Shown piece after piece: positions 1 through 7,952 of a stretch of 64,000 nucleotides of DNA. Source of the DNA: Amycolatopsis sp. (GTDB lineage: Bacteria > Actinomycetota > Actinomycetes > Mycobacteriales > Pseudonocardiaceae); assembly GCF_025464955.1 (NCBI RefSeq), contig NZ_JAODNM010000015.1, positions 45,973 through 109,972 of the forward strand. The letters run 5' to 3'. Positions within the stretch are counted from its first letter, which is position 1, and each line of letters opens with the position of its first letter. The notes below the pieces were generated by a model. The model worked only from the letters and a program-made list of their open reading frames with translations. It searched no databases and was not told the origin of the DNA. A program made the translations under genes and the position numbers.

Positions 1-1
1 C

Positions 2-790
2 GGCGACTTCACCAGCCGGGCGATTGACGACTCCGCGTGGTGGGGCCTCGCCTGGGTCGCGGCCTACGACGAGACGCACGACGCCCGGTACCTCGCCGAG
101 GCAACCATCATCGCCAACTACGTCAGCGGTTTCTGGGACACGAGCACCTGCGGCGGCGGGGTCTGGTGGGACCGCGAACGGACGTACAAGAACGCCGTCA
201 CGAGCGGCCTCTACCTCCGGTTGTCGGCCGCGCTGCATCTGCGCGTCACGGGTGACGTCGTGTGGGGCCAGCGGGCGAAGGCCGCGGGGGACTGGTACCT
301 GGCCAGCGGGTTGGTCAACTCCGCAGGCTTGATCAACGACGGGCTGACCAGCGACTGCCGGAACAACGGCGGCACGGTGTGGAGCTACAACCAGGGCCTG
401 GGCATCGGCGGCCTCACCGAGGCCTGGCGTGCTACCGGGGATACGCGCTACCTGGACGCGGCACGCCGCCTCGCCGACGCCGCGCTGTCCTCTCCCGTGC
501 TCACGACCGGCGGTGTGCTGACTGAGTCGTGCGACACGGGCACGAAATCCTGCGACGACAACCAGAAACAGTTCAAAGGTGTCTTCGAGCGCTACCTCTC
601 AGACCTGGCGCAAGCGACCGGGAACGCTACCTACACGCAGTTCACCCAGCGGCAGGCCGATTCGCTGTGGACGACCGACCGCGACACCCTGAACCGCATC
701 GGGGAACGCTGGGCCGGGACAAGCCCGAACCAGGTCGACTGGCGCACACAGGCTTCGGCTTTAGGCGCGCTTACTGCCGCGGCTCCTTGA
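2..790 (+). CDS. GH76 family glycoside hydrolase (alpha-1,6-mannanase-like), 5'-truncated
   Basis: The frame is open from base 2 to a TGA at 788-790, giving about 262 C-terminal residues; the start lies outside the window. The segment DDSAWWGLAWVAAYD near the beginning matches the GH76 core, where a paired Asp-Asp is catalytic. It is followed by CGGGVWWD, YKNAVTSGLYL and WSYNQGLGIGGLTEA, all typical of the (alpha/alpha)6 toroid. Family members are secreted endo-alpha-1,6-mannanases acting on fungal or actinobacterial mannan, so a signal peptide is expected in the missing part. Conserved cysteines (CGGG, SDC, ESC, KSC) suit an exported protein. No carbohydrate-binding module follows. Family call is firm; exact substrate is inferred. 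Confidence 0.85.
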   Translation, partial: GDFTSRAIDDSAWWGLAWVAAYDETHDARYLAEATIIANYVSGFWDTSTCGGGVWWDRERTYKNAVTSGLYLRLSAALHLRVTGDVVWGQRAKAAGDWYLASGLVNSAGLINDGLTSDCRNNGGTVWSYNQGLGIGGLTEAWRATGDTRYLDAARRLADAALSSPVLTTGGVLTESCDTGTKSCDDNQKQFKGVFERYLSDLAQATGNATYTQFTQRQADSLWTTDRDTLNRIGERWAGTSPNQVDWRTQASALGALTAAAP

Positions 791-1201
791 CGACGTCGGC
801 GTCACCGGTGTGAGCTGATGGCGCAGGGTCGGTTCCGCTGTCCGGTTCGGTCTACTACAGCCCAGGACCGGGGCGGACTGTTCTTGTAGCGGCGGATCCG
901 GGGGCCTGTCTCTTTGTGTTGGTGGTGCTTTTGCTCACGAGTGGCCGAAAGGGACTTTTCTTGTGGTGAACGCACGGATAATGCCGTTCGCGATTCGCCG
1001 CTCACGTTAAGCAACCAGCCTTGGGGGATTGGGGTATCTGTGAGTGACACCCGCGATGTGCAGTTGGACGTGAAGGCCACCTTCACGCCGTAATTTGCCG
1101 TGAAGGTGGCCTTCACGTCCAATCCATGATCACGTGCAGCGATAAAGCGTATCAGTCTTTCGTGTATCGAAGAGGCGTTCGATCTGCGGTAGGATAAAGG
1201 G
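791..1201. other. Intergenic stretch between GH76 and HNH genes
   Basis: No convincing gene: the only open frame, on the minus strand, is composed of the inverted repeat and low-information sequence. The stretch holds one very strong inverted repeat at 1064-1122, annotated separately. Its position about 270 bp after the GH76 stop and 80 bp before the HNH start suits either a late terminator or a dispersed repeat element. Confidence 0.6.
1064..1122. repeat. Perfect 24-bp inverted repeat with 11-nt loop
   Basis: Arms at 1064-1087 and 1099-1122 are exact reverse complements (24 of 24) and are separated by an AT-rich 11-nt loop. Each arm contains CGTGAAGG-N3-CCTTCACG-like symmetry, so each can also fold alone (CGTGAAGG then CCTTCACG around a short centre). 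No T-run follows, which argues against a simple intrinsic terminator, though actinobacterial terminators often lack one. It could also be a dispersed extragenic palindrome. Confidence 0.85.
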
Positions 1202-2449
1202 GTGTCCAGCTCACTGATCCGGTTTCCCTCGCTTGCCGATATTCGGCGTGCGAATCCGGTGGAAGCTGCTGTGATCGCTCGCCGACTGGCGCGGATTTAC
1301 AACGAGTGTGACGCGCTGTTTGGTGTGTTGGCGGCGAAGGTGGAGACCGAGGGTGTGAAGGTCGTCTACCAGTACCTCGCCACAGCACTCTGGCTCGACG
1401 ACATCACTCAGATCGGCCCGGCGGCGGCGAAGCGGATCGTGATCCGGGGTAAGGCCGTGAACTCCTCCCGCAACCTGGACGGGACGGAAATCCCAGCGAT
1501 CGCACCACTGGCCGGTCTCGCAGCACGCACAGGGGACATCACCCCCGCGCACGTGGATGAGATCGTGGCGACGATGATCAACATGCCCGCGACCGTGTCC
1601 GATAAGGACCGGGCGGGTGCGGAGAAGATCCTCGTCGACCTCGCCCGCCAGGCGACACCCCTCGAAGTCCGCAAAGCCGGCGACCGGCTCCTGAACACCT
1701 TCGACCCGGACGGACCCGAGCCGAAGGATCCGCCGGAGAGACCGCAGCGGGAGCTGGCGTTCCAGGAACACCGCGACGGCACTGCCACCCTCAAAGGCAA
1801 GCTCGACAACCTGGCCTACGCCCAACTCCGCGCAGCCCTCGACCCACTGGCGAAACCACACTCGACGAAAGAGGAAGGCCGCGACACCCGCAGCCAATGG
1901 GAACGCCACGCCGACGCCCTCGTCGACCTGGTCCGCCTCGCGATGACCGTCGACAAGATGCCCACCCATGGTGGTGACCGTGTCCATGTGGCGGTCATCG
2001 TGGACTACGAGACACTGAAGTCCGGGATCGGGACGGCGATGCTCGACTATGGCGGTGTGATCACGGCCGCGGAGGCGCGGATGTTGGCGTGTGACTGCAA
2101 GGTGATCCCCGCTGTTCTCGGGACCGAGAGCGAGCAGATGGATCTGGGTCGGTCCAAGAGAATCATCACCACCGGGCAACGGCGACGACTCGTCATGCGA
2201 GACCGCGGATGCGCGTTTCCCGGTTGTAAAAGCCACGCCAAACACTGCGACGGGCATCATATCGTGTATTGGATCCTCGGCGGGCCAACAAATCTGGACA
2301 ACTTGACCCTTCTTTGTGAACGCCACCATAGGTTGGTTCATTGTGGTGGTTGGGAAGTGCGGATGGGTGGTGACGGGAGACCCGACTTCATCCCGCCTGC
2401 CCATCTTGATCCGCTTCGAAGACCCAGGCGTAACACCATGCACGTGTAA
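1202..2449 (+). CDS. DUF222 / HNH endonuclease (13E12 repeat family)
   Basis: A 415-residue protein starting at GTG 1202. The N-terminal two thirds has the helical, charged character of DUF222. The C-terminus carries an HNH nuclease module around residues 335-395: CAFPGCKSHAKHCDGHHI, then NLDNLTLLCERHHRLVH, with the Cys pairs and the His-His of the zinc-supported HNH fold intact. Family members are highly reiterated in mycobacteria (13E12 repeats) and Pseudonocardiaceae and are often flanked by repeats. Their cellular role is unsettled; some behave like mobile or homing-type nucleases. The gene stands alone, with a strong inverted repeat just upstream. The long minus-strand frame opposite it is a shadow. 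Confidence 0.85.
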   Translation: MSSSLIRFPSLADIRRANPVEAAVIARRLARIYNECDALFGVLAAKVETEGVKVVYQYLATALWLDDITQIGPAAAKRIVIRGKAVNSSRNLDGTEIPAIAPLAGLAARTGDITPAHVDEIVATMINMPATVSDKDRAGAEKILVDLARQATPLEVRKAGDRLLNTFDPDGPEPKDPPERPQRELAFQEHRDGTATLKGKLDNLAYAQLRAALDPLAKPHSTKEEGRDTRSQWERHADALVDLVRLAMTVDKMPTHGGDRVHVAVIVDYETLKSGIGTAMLDYGGVITAAEARMLACDCKVIPAVLGTESEQMDLGRSKRIITTGQRRRLVMRDRGCAFPGCKSHAKHCDGHHIVYWILGGPTNLDNLTLLCERHHRLVHCGGWEVRMGGDGRPDFIPPAHLDPLRRPRRNTMHV

Positions 2450-2543
2450 CAGAATACCGACTCCATACCAGGGCTCGTGAGTGCCGCGACCGGATCATCC
2501 GGCCGCGACACTGGCGAGCCCTGGCTGCATTCCCGGTACAACA

Positions 2544-2607
2544 GCAACTCGCCGTCGAGTTGCGGTAGTTGATCTCCGCAACGATCGCAACTCGCCGTCG
2601 ACTTGCG
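2544..2607. repeat. Two copies of dispersed palindrome (GCAACTCG-N4-CGAGTTGC type)
   Basis: Copy one (2544-2564) has arms GCAACTCG and CGAGTTGC around CCGT. Copy two (2586-2607) has arms CGCAACTCG and CGACTTGCG, one mismatch, around the same CCGT. The two lie 22 bp apart. They are in opposite orientation to the copies at 18953, 18996 and 25375, whose centre reads ACGG. Confidence 0.9.
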
Positions 2608-2627
2608 AACGCCGACAGCAGTACTGA

Positions 2628-2673
2628 ATCGGGGGACCCCTGGTCCGAATGATCCGTACCAGGGGGCCCCGAT
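2628..2673. terminator. Hairpin between convergent genes
   Basis: Left arm 2628-2644 (ATCGGGG..CCCCTGGT) pairs with right arm 2658-2673 (ACCAGGGG..CCCCGAT) with a single small bulge and a 13-nt loop. The stem is strongly GC and lies between converging genes, 180 bp after one stop and 240 bp from the other, so a bidirectional terminator is plausible but not shown. Confidence 0.5.
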
Positions 2674-2914
2674 ACGAATCGGAGCGGGCGCAGCGAGCCT
2701 CGGCAGCCATCGCGTCACGGATGCGGCGCTCGGATCCGCACCGCAGTCCCTCGCAGCCCCTGTCGTTGCTTCAGTAGACGGGAGCGCCAGCGCGACGGTG
2801 ACCGCGCTTGCCGAATCGCAACGTGGACTCGAAAATCACCCAGGTCACCGAGTCAACGGGTGCTGACGGCTTTCGCTGCGTGGTCTCGAAAATAGTGTGG
2901 TCAACCGAATGCGG

Positions 2915-4324
2915 TCAGGCGATCCAGACGGTCTTGAGGTTGCAGAACTCGCGGATGCCCGCCGCCCCGAGTTCGCGTCCGTAGCCCGAGTTGCGGACCC
3001 CGCCGAACGGTAGTTCGGGGTATGAGACCGACATGCCGTTGATGAACACGGCGCCGGCGTCGAGCGCATCGACGATCCGCTGGGCCTGGTCCTCGTCCGT
3101 CGTCCACACCGCGGAGCTGAGTCCGAACGGTGTGCCGTTGGCCAGCGTGACGGCCTCCTGCTCGTCGGCCGCCCGGTAGAGGACGGCGACGGGCCCGAAC
3201 GCTTCCTCTTGGAAGAGCCGCGAATCGGGGCCGACGTTGTCGAGCAGGGTGGGTGGGTAGTACCAGCCAGCGCTGCCCGTGGGCGTCGCGGCCGTGGCGA
3301 GTACCCGCGCGCCGTGGGCGATGGCGTCCTCGACCTGGGCGGCAAGTTCGTCGCGGCCGTCGAGTGTTGCGATAGGACCGATATCGGTGGTCTCCTCGAG
3401 CGGGTCGCCGACCGAGAGCGCGGCGATCTTCGCGGCGAACAGCGCGGCGAACTCGTCGTATACGTCGGTGTGGACGATGAAGCGTTTCCCTGCGATGCAG
3501 GACTGGCCGTTGTTGTTCATCCTGGCCGCGACGGCCGTGGTCGCGGCCTGTTCGACGTCGGCGCTGGGCAGGACGAGAAACGGATCCGAGCCGCCGAGCT
3601 CCAGCACGGTCTTCTTGATCGCGCGACCGGCGAGCGCACCCACGCTGCGCCCGGCGCCGTCGGATCCGGTCAGGGTGACCGCCGCGGTCCTGGGGTCGGC
3701 GATGATCGACCCGACGCTGTCCGAGCCGATCAGCAGCGCGCTGAACGAACCAGGTGGGAAGCCGCCACGGATGAACAACGAATCGAGGTACAGCGCGGAC
3801 TGTGGCACGTTCGAGGCGTGCTTGAGCACGCCCGCGTTGCCCGCCATGAGCGCGGGGGCGGCGAACCGCATCGCTTGCCAGATCGGATAGTTCCACGGCA
3901 TGACTGCCAGCACGACGCCGAGTGGCTGGTATTTCGTAAGTGCCCGGCGGGCGCCGACCTGCTCCGGTGCGGGCAACGGCTGTTCGGCGAGAAACTCTTC
4001 GGCGTGGTCGGCGTAGTAGCGCATGGTGCGCGCGCTCTTGGTGACCTCGGCGCGAGCCTGCCGGATCGGCTTGCCCATCTCGACGACGATGGCGTGGGCG
4101 ACTTCTTCGCAGTCGGCTTCCAGCAGGTCGGCCGCTTGCCTCAGCCACGACGCACGGGTGCGAAAGTCCGTGGCACGAAGCAGGCGTACCGCGTCGTGTG
4201 CCGCCTGGACACATGCTTCGATCGCCGCCGGACCTTGCGTGGCGAACTGCGTGACCACCTCTCCGGTGGCCGGGTTCGTCACGGCGATCGAGCGCTTGAC
4301 CGGGGCTTCGGCGGCTGTCGTCAT
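2915..4324 (-). CDS. Aldehyde dehydrogenase (succinate-semialdehyde dehydrogenase-like)
   Basis: A 469-residue NAD(P)-dependent aldehyde dehydrogenase that oxidises an aldehyde to its acid in the cytoplasm. Catalytic Cys is near residue 276 in NNNGQSCIAGKRF and the general-base Glu near 242 in LELGGSDPF, 34 residues apart as usual. MPWNYPIWQ and the C-terminal PFGGVRNSGYGRELG are standard ALDH signatures. NNNGQSC and the overall pattern are closest to the GabD1-type succinate-semialdehyde group, but substrate specificity cannot be read from sequence. It is the last gene of a three-gene minus-strand unit (VOC protein, GntR regulator, ALDH), 22 bp after the regulator stop, and probably belongs to the same catabolic pathway as the diverging E1/E2 genes. 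Confidence 0.88.
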   Translation of the reverse strand: MTTAAEAPVKRSIAVTNPATGEVVTQFATQGPAAIEACVQAAHDAVRLLRATDFRTRASWLRQAADLLEADCEEVAHAIVVEMGKPIRQARAEVTKSARTMRYYADHAEEFLAEQPLPAPEQVGARRALTKYQPLGVVLAVMPWNYPIWQAMRFAAPALMAGNAGVLKHASNVPQSALYLDSLFIRGGFPPGSFSALLIGSDSVGSIIADPRTAAVTLTGSDGAGRSVGALAGRAIKKTVLELGGSDPFLVLPSADVEQAATTAVAARMNNNGQSCIAGKRFIVHTDVYDEFAALFAAKIAALSVGDPLEETTDIGPIATLDGRDELAAQVEDAIAHGARVLATAATPTGSAGWYYPPTLLDNVGPDSRLFQEEAFGPVAVLYRAADEQEAVTLANGTPFGLSSAVWTTDEDQAQRIVDALDAGAVFINGMSVSYPELPFGGVRNSGYGRELGAAGIREFCNLKTVWIA

Positions 4325-4346
4325 CTGCGGCCTTTCTGCTGGGAAT

Positions 4347-5057
4347 TCAGGGTGAGCGGTGAACGGTGAACAGCTCGGGATGGCGTGCGAGTTGCAGCCG
4401 GGTCCGCCGGATGTGCGCCCTGGCGACCAGTTCCGCTTGGTCCGTATCGCCTTCGCGCAACGCGCGGACCAGCATGCGGTGTTCGTCGTGGACGATGGTG
4501 TCGCCCTGGTCCAGGAAGACCCGGGTGAACATCAGGCGGTAGTGGTGCGTCATGTTCCACATCCGCTGCACGATCTCGTCGAGGACGACGGTCTTCGCGC
4601 CGGAGTACGAGAGGTCGTGGAATTCGCGGTCCAGTCGCAGGAACTCGTCGGCACTGCTCGTGTTCGCCATCTGCTCGGCGAGCGCGTCCATCCGGTCGCA
4701 GACGTCGGGTGCCAGCCCGGGCATGCTCGCGGCCAGCAGCAGCGGTTCGACCTGTTCGCGGATCCGGTAGAACTCCTCGCATTCGCCGAGGTCGAACTGG
4801 GACACCCAGGCACCGGAGTTCGCGACGAGCTTTACCAGGCCGTCGGCTTCCAGGATGCTGAGCGCGCTTCGGACCGGGATGCGGCTGACGCCGTATTTCG
4901 CGGCGATTTCCTCCTGCCGGATCCGGCTGCCGGGTGCCAGCTCACCCGAGAGGATGGCGTCGCGTACCCCGTCGGCGATGCGGCGGCTGTTGTTGCCGAC
5001 GCCGGTTTTCTCGCTGCTGGGTGACACTGGGGCGCCGGGTTCATGCTCGTCGGTCAT
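4347..5057 (-). CDS. GntR family (FadR/FCD subfamily) transcriptional regulator
   Basis: About 236 residues from ATG 5057; in-frame ATGs at 5066 and 5069 are alternatives, and the longer upstream frame merely overlaps the VOC gene. The N-terminal winged helix reads RIADGVRDAILSGELAPGSR followed by IRQEEIAAKYGVSRIPVRSA. The C-terminal all-helical FCD ligand domain includes EFHDLSYSGA and a late EHRMLVRALREGD, where His residues usually hold a metal or the effector acid. It lies 14 bp after the VOC gene and 22 bp before the ALDH gene. It is expected to repress this locus and respond to a pathway acid. The repeated CGATTGGATAC in the divergent promoter is a candidate binding site. Confidence 0.88.
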   Translation of the reverse strand: MTDEHEPGAPVSPSSEKTGVGNNSRRIADGVRDAILSGELAPGSRIRQEEIAAKYGVSRIPVRSALSILEADGLVKLVANSGAWVSQFDLGECEEFYRIREQVEPLLLAASMPGLAPDVCDRMDALAEQMANTSSADEFLRLDREFHDLSYSGAKTVVLDEIVQRMWNMTHHYRLMFTRVFLDQGDTIVHDEHRMLVRALREGDTDQAELVARAHIRRTRLQLARHPELFTVHRSP

Positions 5058-5071
5058 GATGGACATCATGC

Positions 5072-5596
5072 CTAACGCGCCGGATGCGCGGGATGCCACA
5101 GGGTCAGTGTCGCGTCCGTTTCGTAGGCTTTGCCGCGCGGGAAGCTCACCAGTTCGAACTGCATTCCCCACGGGGCGAGGAAATAGACCCAGCGCTGCCC
5201 GGCGCTGGCGTTCTTGCTCTCGACGGGTTTGCCGAGGACCTGGACACCGCGCGTGCGCAGATAGGCGACCGCGGTATCGAGATCGTCGACGTAGAACGCG
5301 ATGTGGTGGCCCCCGATATCGCTGTTGCGCGGCTGCGGCCGCTGCTCGTCGGCGGGCTCCCACCCGAAAACCTCGAAGTTGGGGCCGAATCCGCAGCGGT
5401 AGAAGCGCAGTTTGCGCATGACCGACCGGGGATGCACGTTGAGCTGCTCGTGCATCCAGTCGTCCTCGTACACGAACGGGCCGAGCTCGTACACGCGCTC
5501 ACAGCCGAGCACTCCGACCAGGAAGTCATCCGCTTCGTCAAGATCGGGCACGGTGAAACCGACGTGTTCCGCGCCGCGCAGGCCTGGCACTGGCAT
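5072..5596 (-). CDS. VOC (glyoxalase/dioxygenase) superfamily protein
   Basis: A 174-residue protein with two beta-alpha-beta-beta-beta modules of the vicinal-oxygen-chelate fold. AEHVGFTVPDLDEADDFL opens the first, GGHHIAFYVDDLDTAVAYL the second, and PWGMQFELVSF ends it. His in the first module, HH in the second and the late Glu are positioned as metal ligands. Single-domain members include glyoxalases, epimerases, dioxygenases and resistance proteins, so the reaction is not assigned. ATG 5596 is chosen because AAGGAGG (complement of 5601-5607) lies 4 nt upstream; the frame opens earlier but is unsupported. It is the first gene of the minus-strand unit and is divergent from the E1 gene. Confidence 0.8.
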   Translation of the reverse strand: MPVPGLRGAEHVGFTVPDLDEADDFLVGVLGCERVYELGPFVYEDDWMHEQLNVHPRSVMRKLRFYRCGFGPNFEVFGWEPADEQRPQPRNSDIGGHHIAFYVDDLDTAVAYLRTRGVQVLGKPVESKNASAGQRWVYFLAPWGMQFELVSFPRGKAYETDATLTLWHPAHPAR

Positions 5597-5613
5597 CCAT
5601 CCTCCTTGTAGCT

Positions 5614-5701
5614 CGATTGGATACAGTACCGCCCCAAATGCCGATGTCAACACGGGAAGAGCGGCGATCGGGCTTGCGATTGGATACGATGTCTGGGTAT
5701 C
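5614..5701. promoter_or_regulatory. Candidate GntR operators in divergent promoter region
   Basis: The 11-mer CGATTGGATAC occurs at 5614-5624 and again at 5677-5687, 63 bp apart, within the 166-bp gap between the divergent VOC and E1 genes. The second copy is followed by GGTATC at 5696-5701, giving GATAC-N9-GTATC dyad symmetry. Placement between divergently transcribed genes beside a GntR gene makes these good operator candidates; binding is inferred. Confidence 0.5.
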
Positions 5702-5762
5702 TTGGTGAAGTTCGGCGCGGCGCGACGCGTCTTCCGGGGATCGAAAGCGGCGAGGAAAGCTG

Positions 5763-7952
5763 ATGCCACGACAACGACGTTTGGAACCGATCCGGCCCTG
5801 GGTGCAGCTCAGTACGACCAGGGCGGACTGGCAGGACGCCGACCCGGCCCTGCTGGGCGCGATGCTCGGGCAACTGCAGCTGATCCGCGCGTTCGAGGAG
5901 ACCGTGCTCGAACTGGCGTCCGAGGGGTTGGTGCACGGGCCGGCGCATTCGAGTATCGGGCAGGAAGGCGGGGCCGTCGGCTCGGCCATCGGGCTGCGCA
6001 CCGCGGACGCGATGAACGGCTCCCACCGGAGCCACCACCAGTTCCTGGCCAAGGCCATCACCCACCTCACCGGTGGAAAACTCGACCTGAGCGCGCTCGT
6101 CGACGACGACGTCCTCGCGTTGCTCCGCCGTACGTTGGACGAGATTCTGGGGCTATCACAGGGATTCAGTCGGGGGCGCGGCGGTTCCATCCATCTGCAG
6201 TGGCTCGAAGCGGGTGCGCTCGGCAGCAACGCGATCGTCGGTGGCGGGGTTCCGCTGGCCGCTGGGAACGCGTGGGCGCAGCGGCGCGCCGGCACTGACG
6301 ACGTGACCGTCGCCTACTTCGGCGACGGCGCCGTGAACATCGGCTCCGTGCTCGAGACGATGAACCTCGCCGCCGCCTGGGATCTGCCGCTGTGTTTCTT
6401 CATCGAGAACAACCTCTACGCGGTCTCGACAAAGGTCGCCGAGGTGACGCGCGAGGACAGGCTGTCCGGGCGCGGGCTCGGTTTCGGCCTTCCCTCGTGG
6501 AAGGTCGACGGGATGGATCCGCTTGCCGTGCATCTGGCGATGGCGCAGGCCGAAGAGGTCATGCGCGCCGGTGACGGCCCGACCGTCGTCGAGGTGGAGG
6601 TCTACCGCTACTACCACCAGAACGGGGCGTACCCCGGCAGTGCCTTCGGCTATCGCACGAAGGAGGAGGAAGCCGCTTGGCGCGAGCGCGACCCCATCAT
6701 CAAGGTGGCGGGCGAAATGCGGCGGCTGGACCTGCTCGACGAGCCGGCCGCGGACGGCGTACGCGACCAGGCGCGCGAGGCGATGCGCCGGGTCACCGGT
6801 GAGCTGCTCGAGCCTGATCCGGCCGCGGACGGCAAACGGCGGATCCGGCCCGAGCTGTGGCCGGACCCCGCGACCGTCGACGACGGGCTTCGCGGCGACG
6901 CCGGCGAGCTCGACAGCGCCCGCGTCCTCGATCCGGCCGGGTACCGCGGCCCCACCACGTCGGCCCGGTTCGTCGACGTCGCGTCGAACGTGCTCGGCCG
7001 CCGGATGGAGACCGACCCGCGGGTGGTCGTCCTCGGCGAAGACGTCCACCGGCTCGGTGGCGGGACCAATGGTGTCACCAAGCACGCCCTGCAGGTCGCG
7101 GCGGATCGGGTGCTGGGCACCCCGATCAGCGAGAACGCGTTCGCCGGCCTGGGCGGCGGGATGGCGCTGGACGGCCGGTTTCGCCCGGTGGTCGAGTTCA
7201 TGTACCCGGACTTCCTCTGGGTCGCCGCGGACCAGCTGTTCAACCAGATCGGCAAGGCGCGGCACATGTTCGGCGGGCACAACACCGTTCCGTTCGTGCT
7301 GCGGACCAAGGTCGCGATGGGCACCGGCTACGGTTCGCAGCACCTGATGGATCCGGCCGGGATCTTCGTCACCAGCCCGGGCTGGCGCATCGTCGCCCCC
7401 TCGACGGCGTCCGACTACATCGGACTGTTCAACGCCGCGATGGCACTGGAGGACCCGGTTCTGGTCATCGAGCACGTGGATCTCTACCCGGAGCGGCAGG
7501 AAGTTCCGCTGGACGACCTCGACTACGTGCTGCCACCGGGAACAGCCGCGGTGCGCCGCGCCGGATCCGAGCTCACGGTCATCAGCTACCTGTCGATGGT
7601 CGGCAAGTGCGCGGCGGCGATCGATCGGTCCGAAGTGGACGGCGAGCTGATCGACCTGCGCTGGCTCGACCGCGCCTCGCTCGACTGGGACACGATCGGC
7701 ATCAGCATCCGCAAGACCAACGCGGTGCTCATCGTCGAGCAGGGCGCACGCGGTACGTCCTACGGCGGCTGGCTCGCGGACGAGATCCAACGCCGCTACT
7801 TCGACTGGCTCGACATGCCGGTCCGTCGTGTCACCGGCACCGACGCGAGCCCGAGCATCTCCCGCGTCCTCGAGGCGGCGGCTATCGCCGGGGTCGACGA
7901 CATCGCCACCGCGCTGCGCGCCTGCAAGGCCGAACTGGGCGGGGGTGCCTGA
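5763..7952 (+). CDS. Fused 2-oxoacid dehydrogenase E1 (alpha plus beta in one chain)
   Basis: A 729-residue thiamine-diphosphate enzyme that decarboxylates a 2-oxo acid (or acetoin) and passes the acyl group to the E2 lipoyl arm. Residues 30-350 are the E1-alpha part, with the ThDP motif GDG (187-189) through NN (216-217) and YYHQNGAYPG later. From residue 394 the E1-beta part follows (LGEDVHRLGGGTNGVT, then EFMYPDFLWVAADQL and GTGYGSQH). Separate subunits are more common; the fusion occurs in some acetoin/branched-chain-type enzymes. GAGGA at 5752-5756 supports ATG 5763. The stop overlaps the E2 start (TGATG), so the two are translationally coupled. No E3 gene lies nearby, so a housekeeping lipoamide dehydrogenase is presumably shared. 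Confidence 0.9.
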   Translation: MPRQRRLEPIRPWVQLSTTRADWQDADPALLGAMLGQLQLIRAFEETVLELASEGLVHGPAHSSIGQEGGAVGSAIGLRTADAMNGSHRSHHQFLAKAITHLTGGKLDLSALVDDDVLALLRRTLDEILGLSQGFSRGRGGSIHLQWLEAGALGSNAIVGGGVPLAAGNAWAQRRAGTDDVTVAYFGDGAVNIGSVLETMNLAAAWDLPLCFFIENNLYAVSTKVAEVTREDRLSGRGLGFGLPSWKVDGMDPLAVHLAMAQAEEVMRAGDGPTVVEVEVYRYYHQNGAYPGSAFGYRTKEEEAAWRERDPIIKVAGEMRRLDLLDEPAADGVRDQAREAMRRVTGELLEPDPAADGKRRIRPELWPDPATVDDGLRGDAGELDSARVLDPAGYRGPTTSARFVDVASNVLGRRMETDPRVVVLGEDVHRLGGGTNGVTKHALQVAADRVLGTPISENAFAGLGGGMALDGRFRPVVEFMYPDFLWVAADQLFNQIGKARHMFGGHNTVPFVLRTKVAMGTGYGSQHLMDPAGIFVTSPGWRIVAPSTASDYIGLFNAAMALEDPVLVIEHVDLYPERQEVPLDDLDYVLPPGTAAVRRAGSELTVISYLSMVGKCAAAIDRSEVDGELIDLRWLDRASLDWDTIGISIRKTNAVLIVEQGARGTSYGGWLADEIQRRYFDWLDMPVRRVTGTDASPSISRVLEAAAIAGVDDIATALRACKAELGGGA

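Larger units (their letters stand above)
2450..2914. other. Convergent intergenic region with palindromic repeats
   Basis: This 465-bp gap lies between the HNH gene and the convergent aldehyde dehydrogenase gene. It holds two copies of the dispersed palindrome (2544-2564 and 2586-2607) and a terminator-like hairpin (2628-2673). The remaining bases show no supported gene; the 87-codon plus-strand frame starting at 2603 runs through the hairpin and is not credible. Confidence 0.6.

Noticed and set aside
1211..2443. Long minus-strand open frame opposite the HNH gene
   Set aside because: It mirrors the HNH gene completely, has an atypical residue composition and no motifs, while the plus strand encodes a full HNH module.
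3209..4369. 386-codon plus-strand frame opposite the aldehyde dehydrogenase
   Set aside because: The minus strand has complete ALDH catalytic residues; this frame has none.
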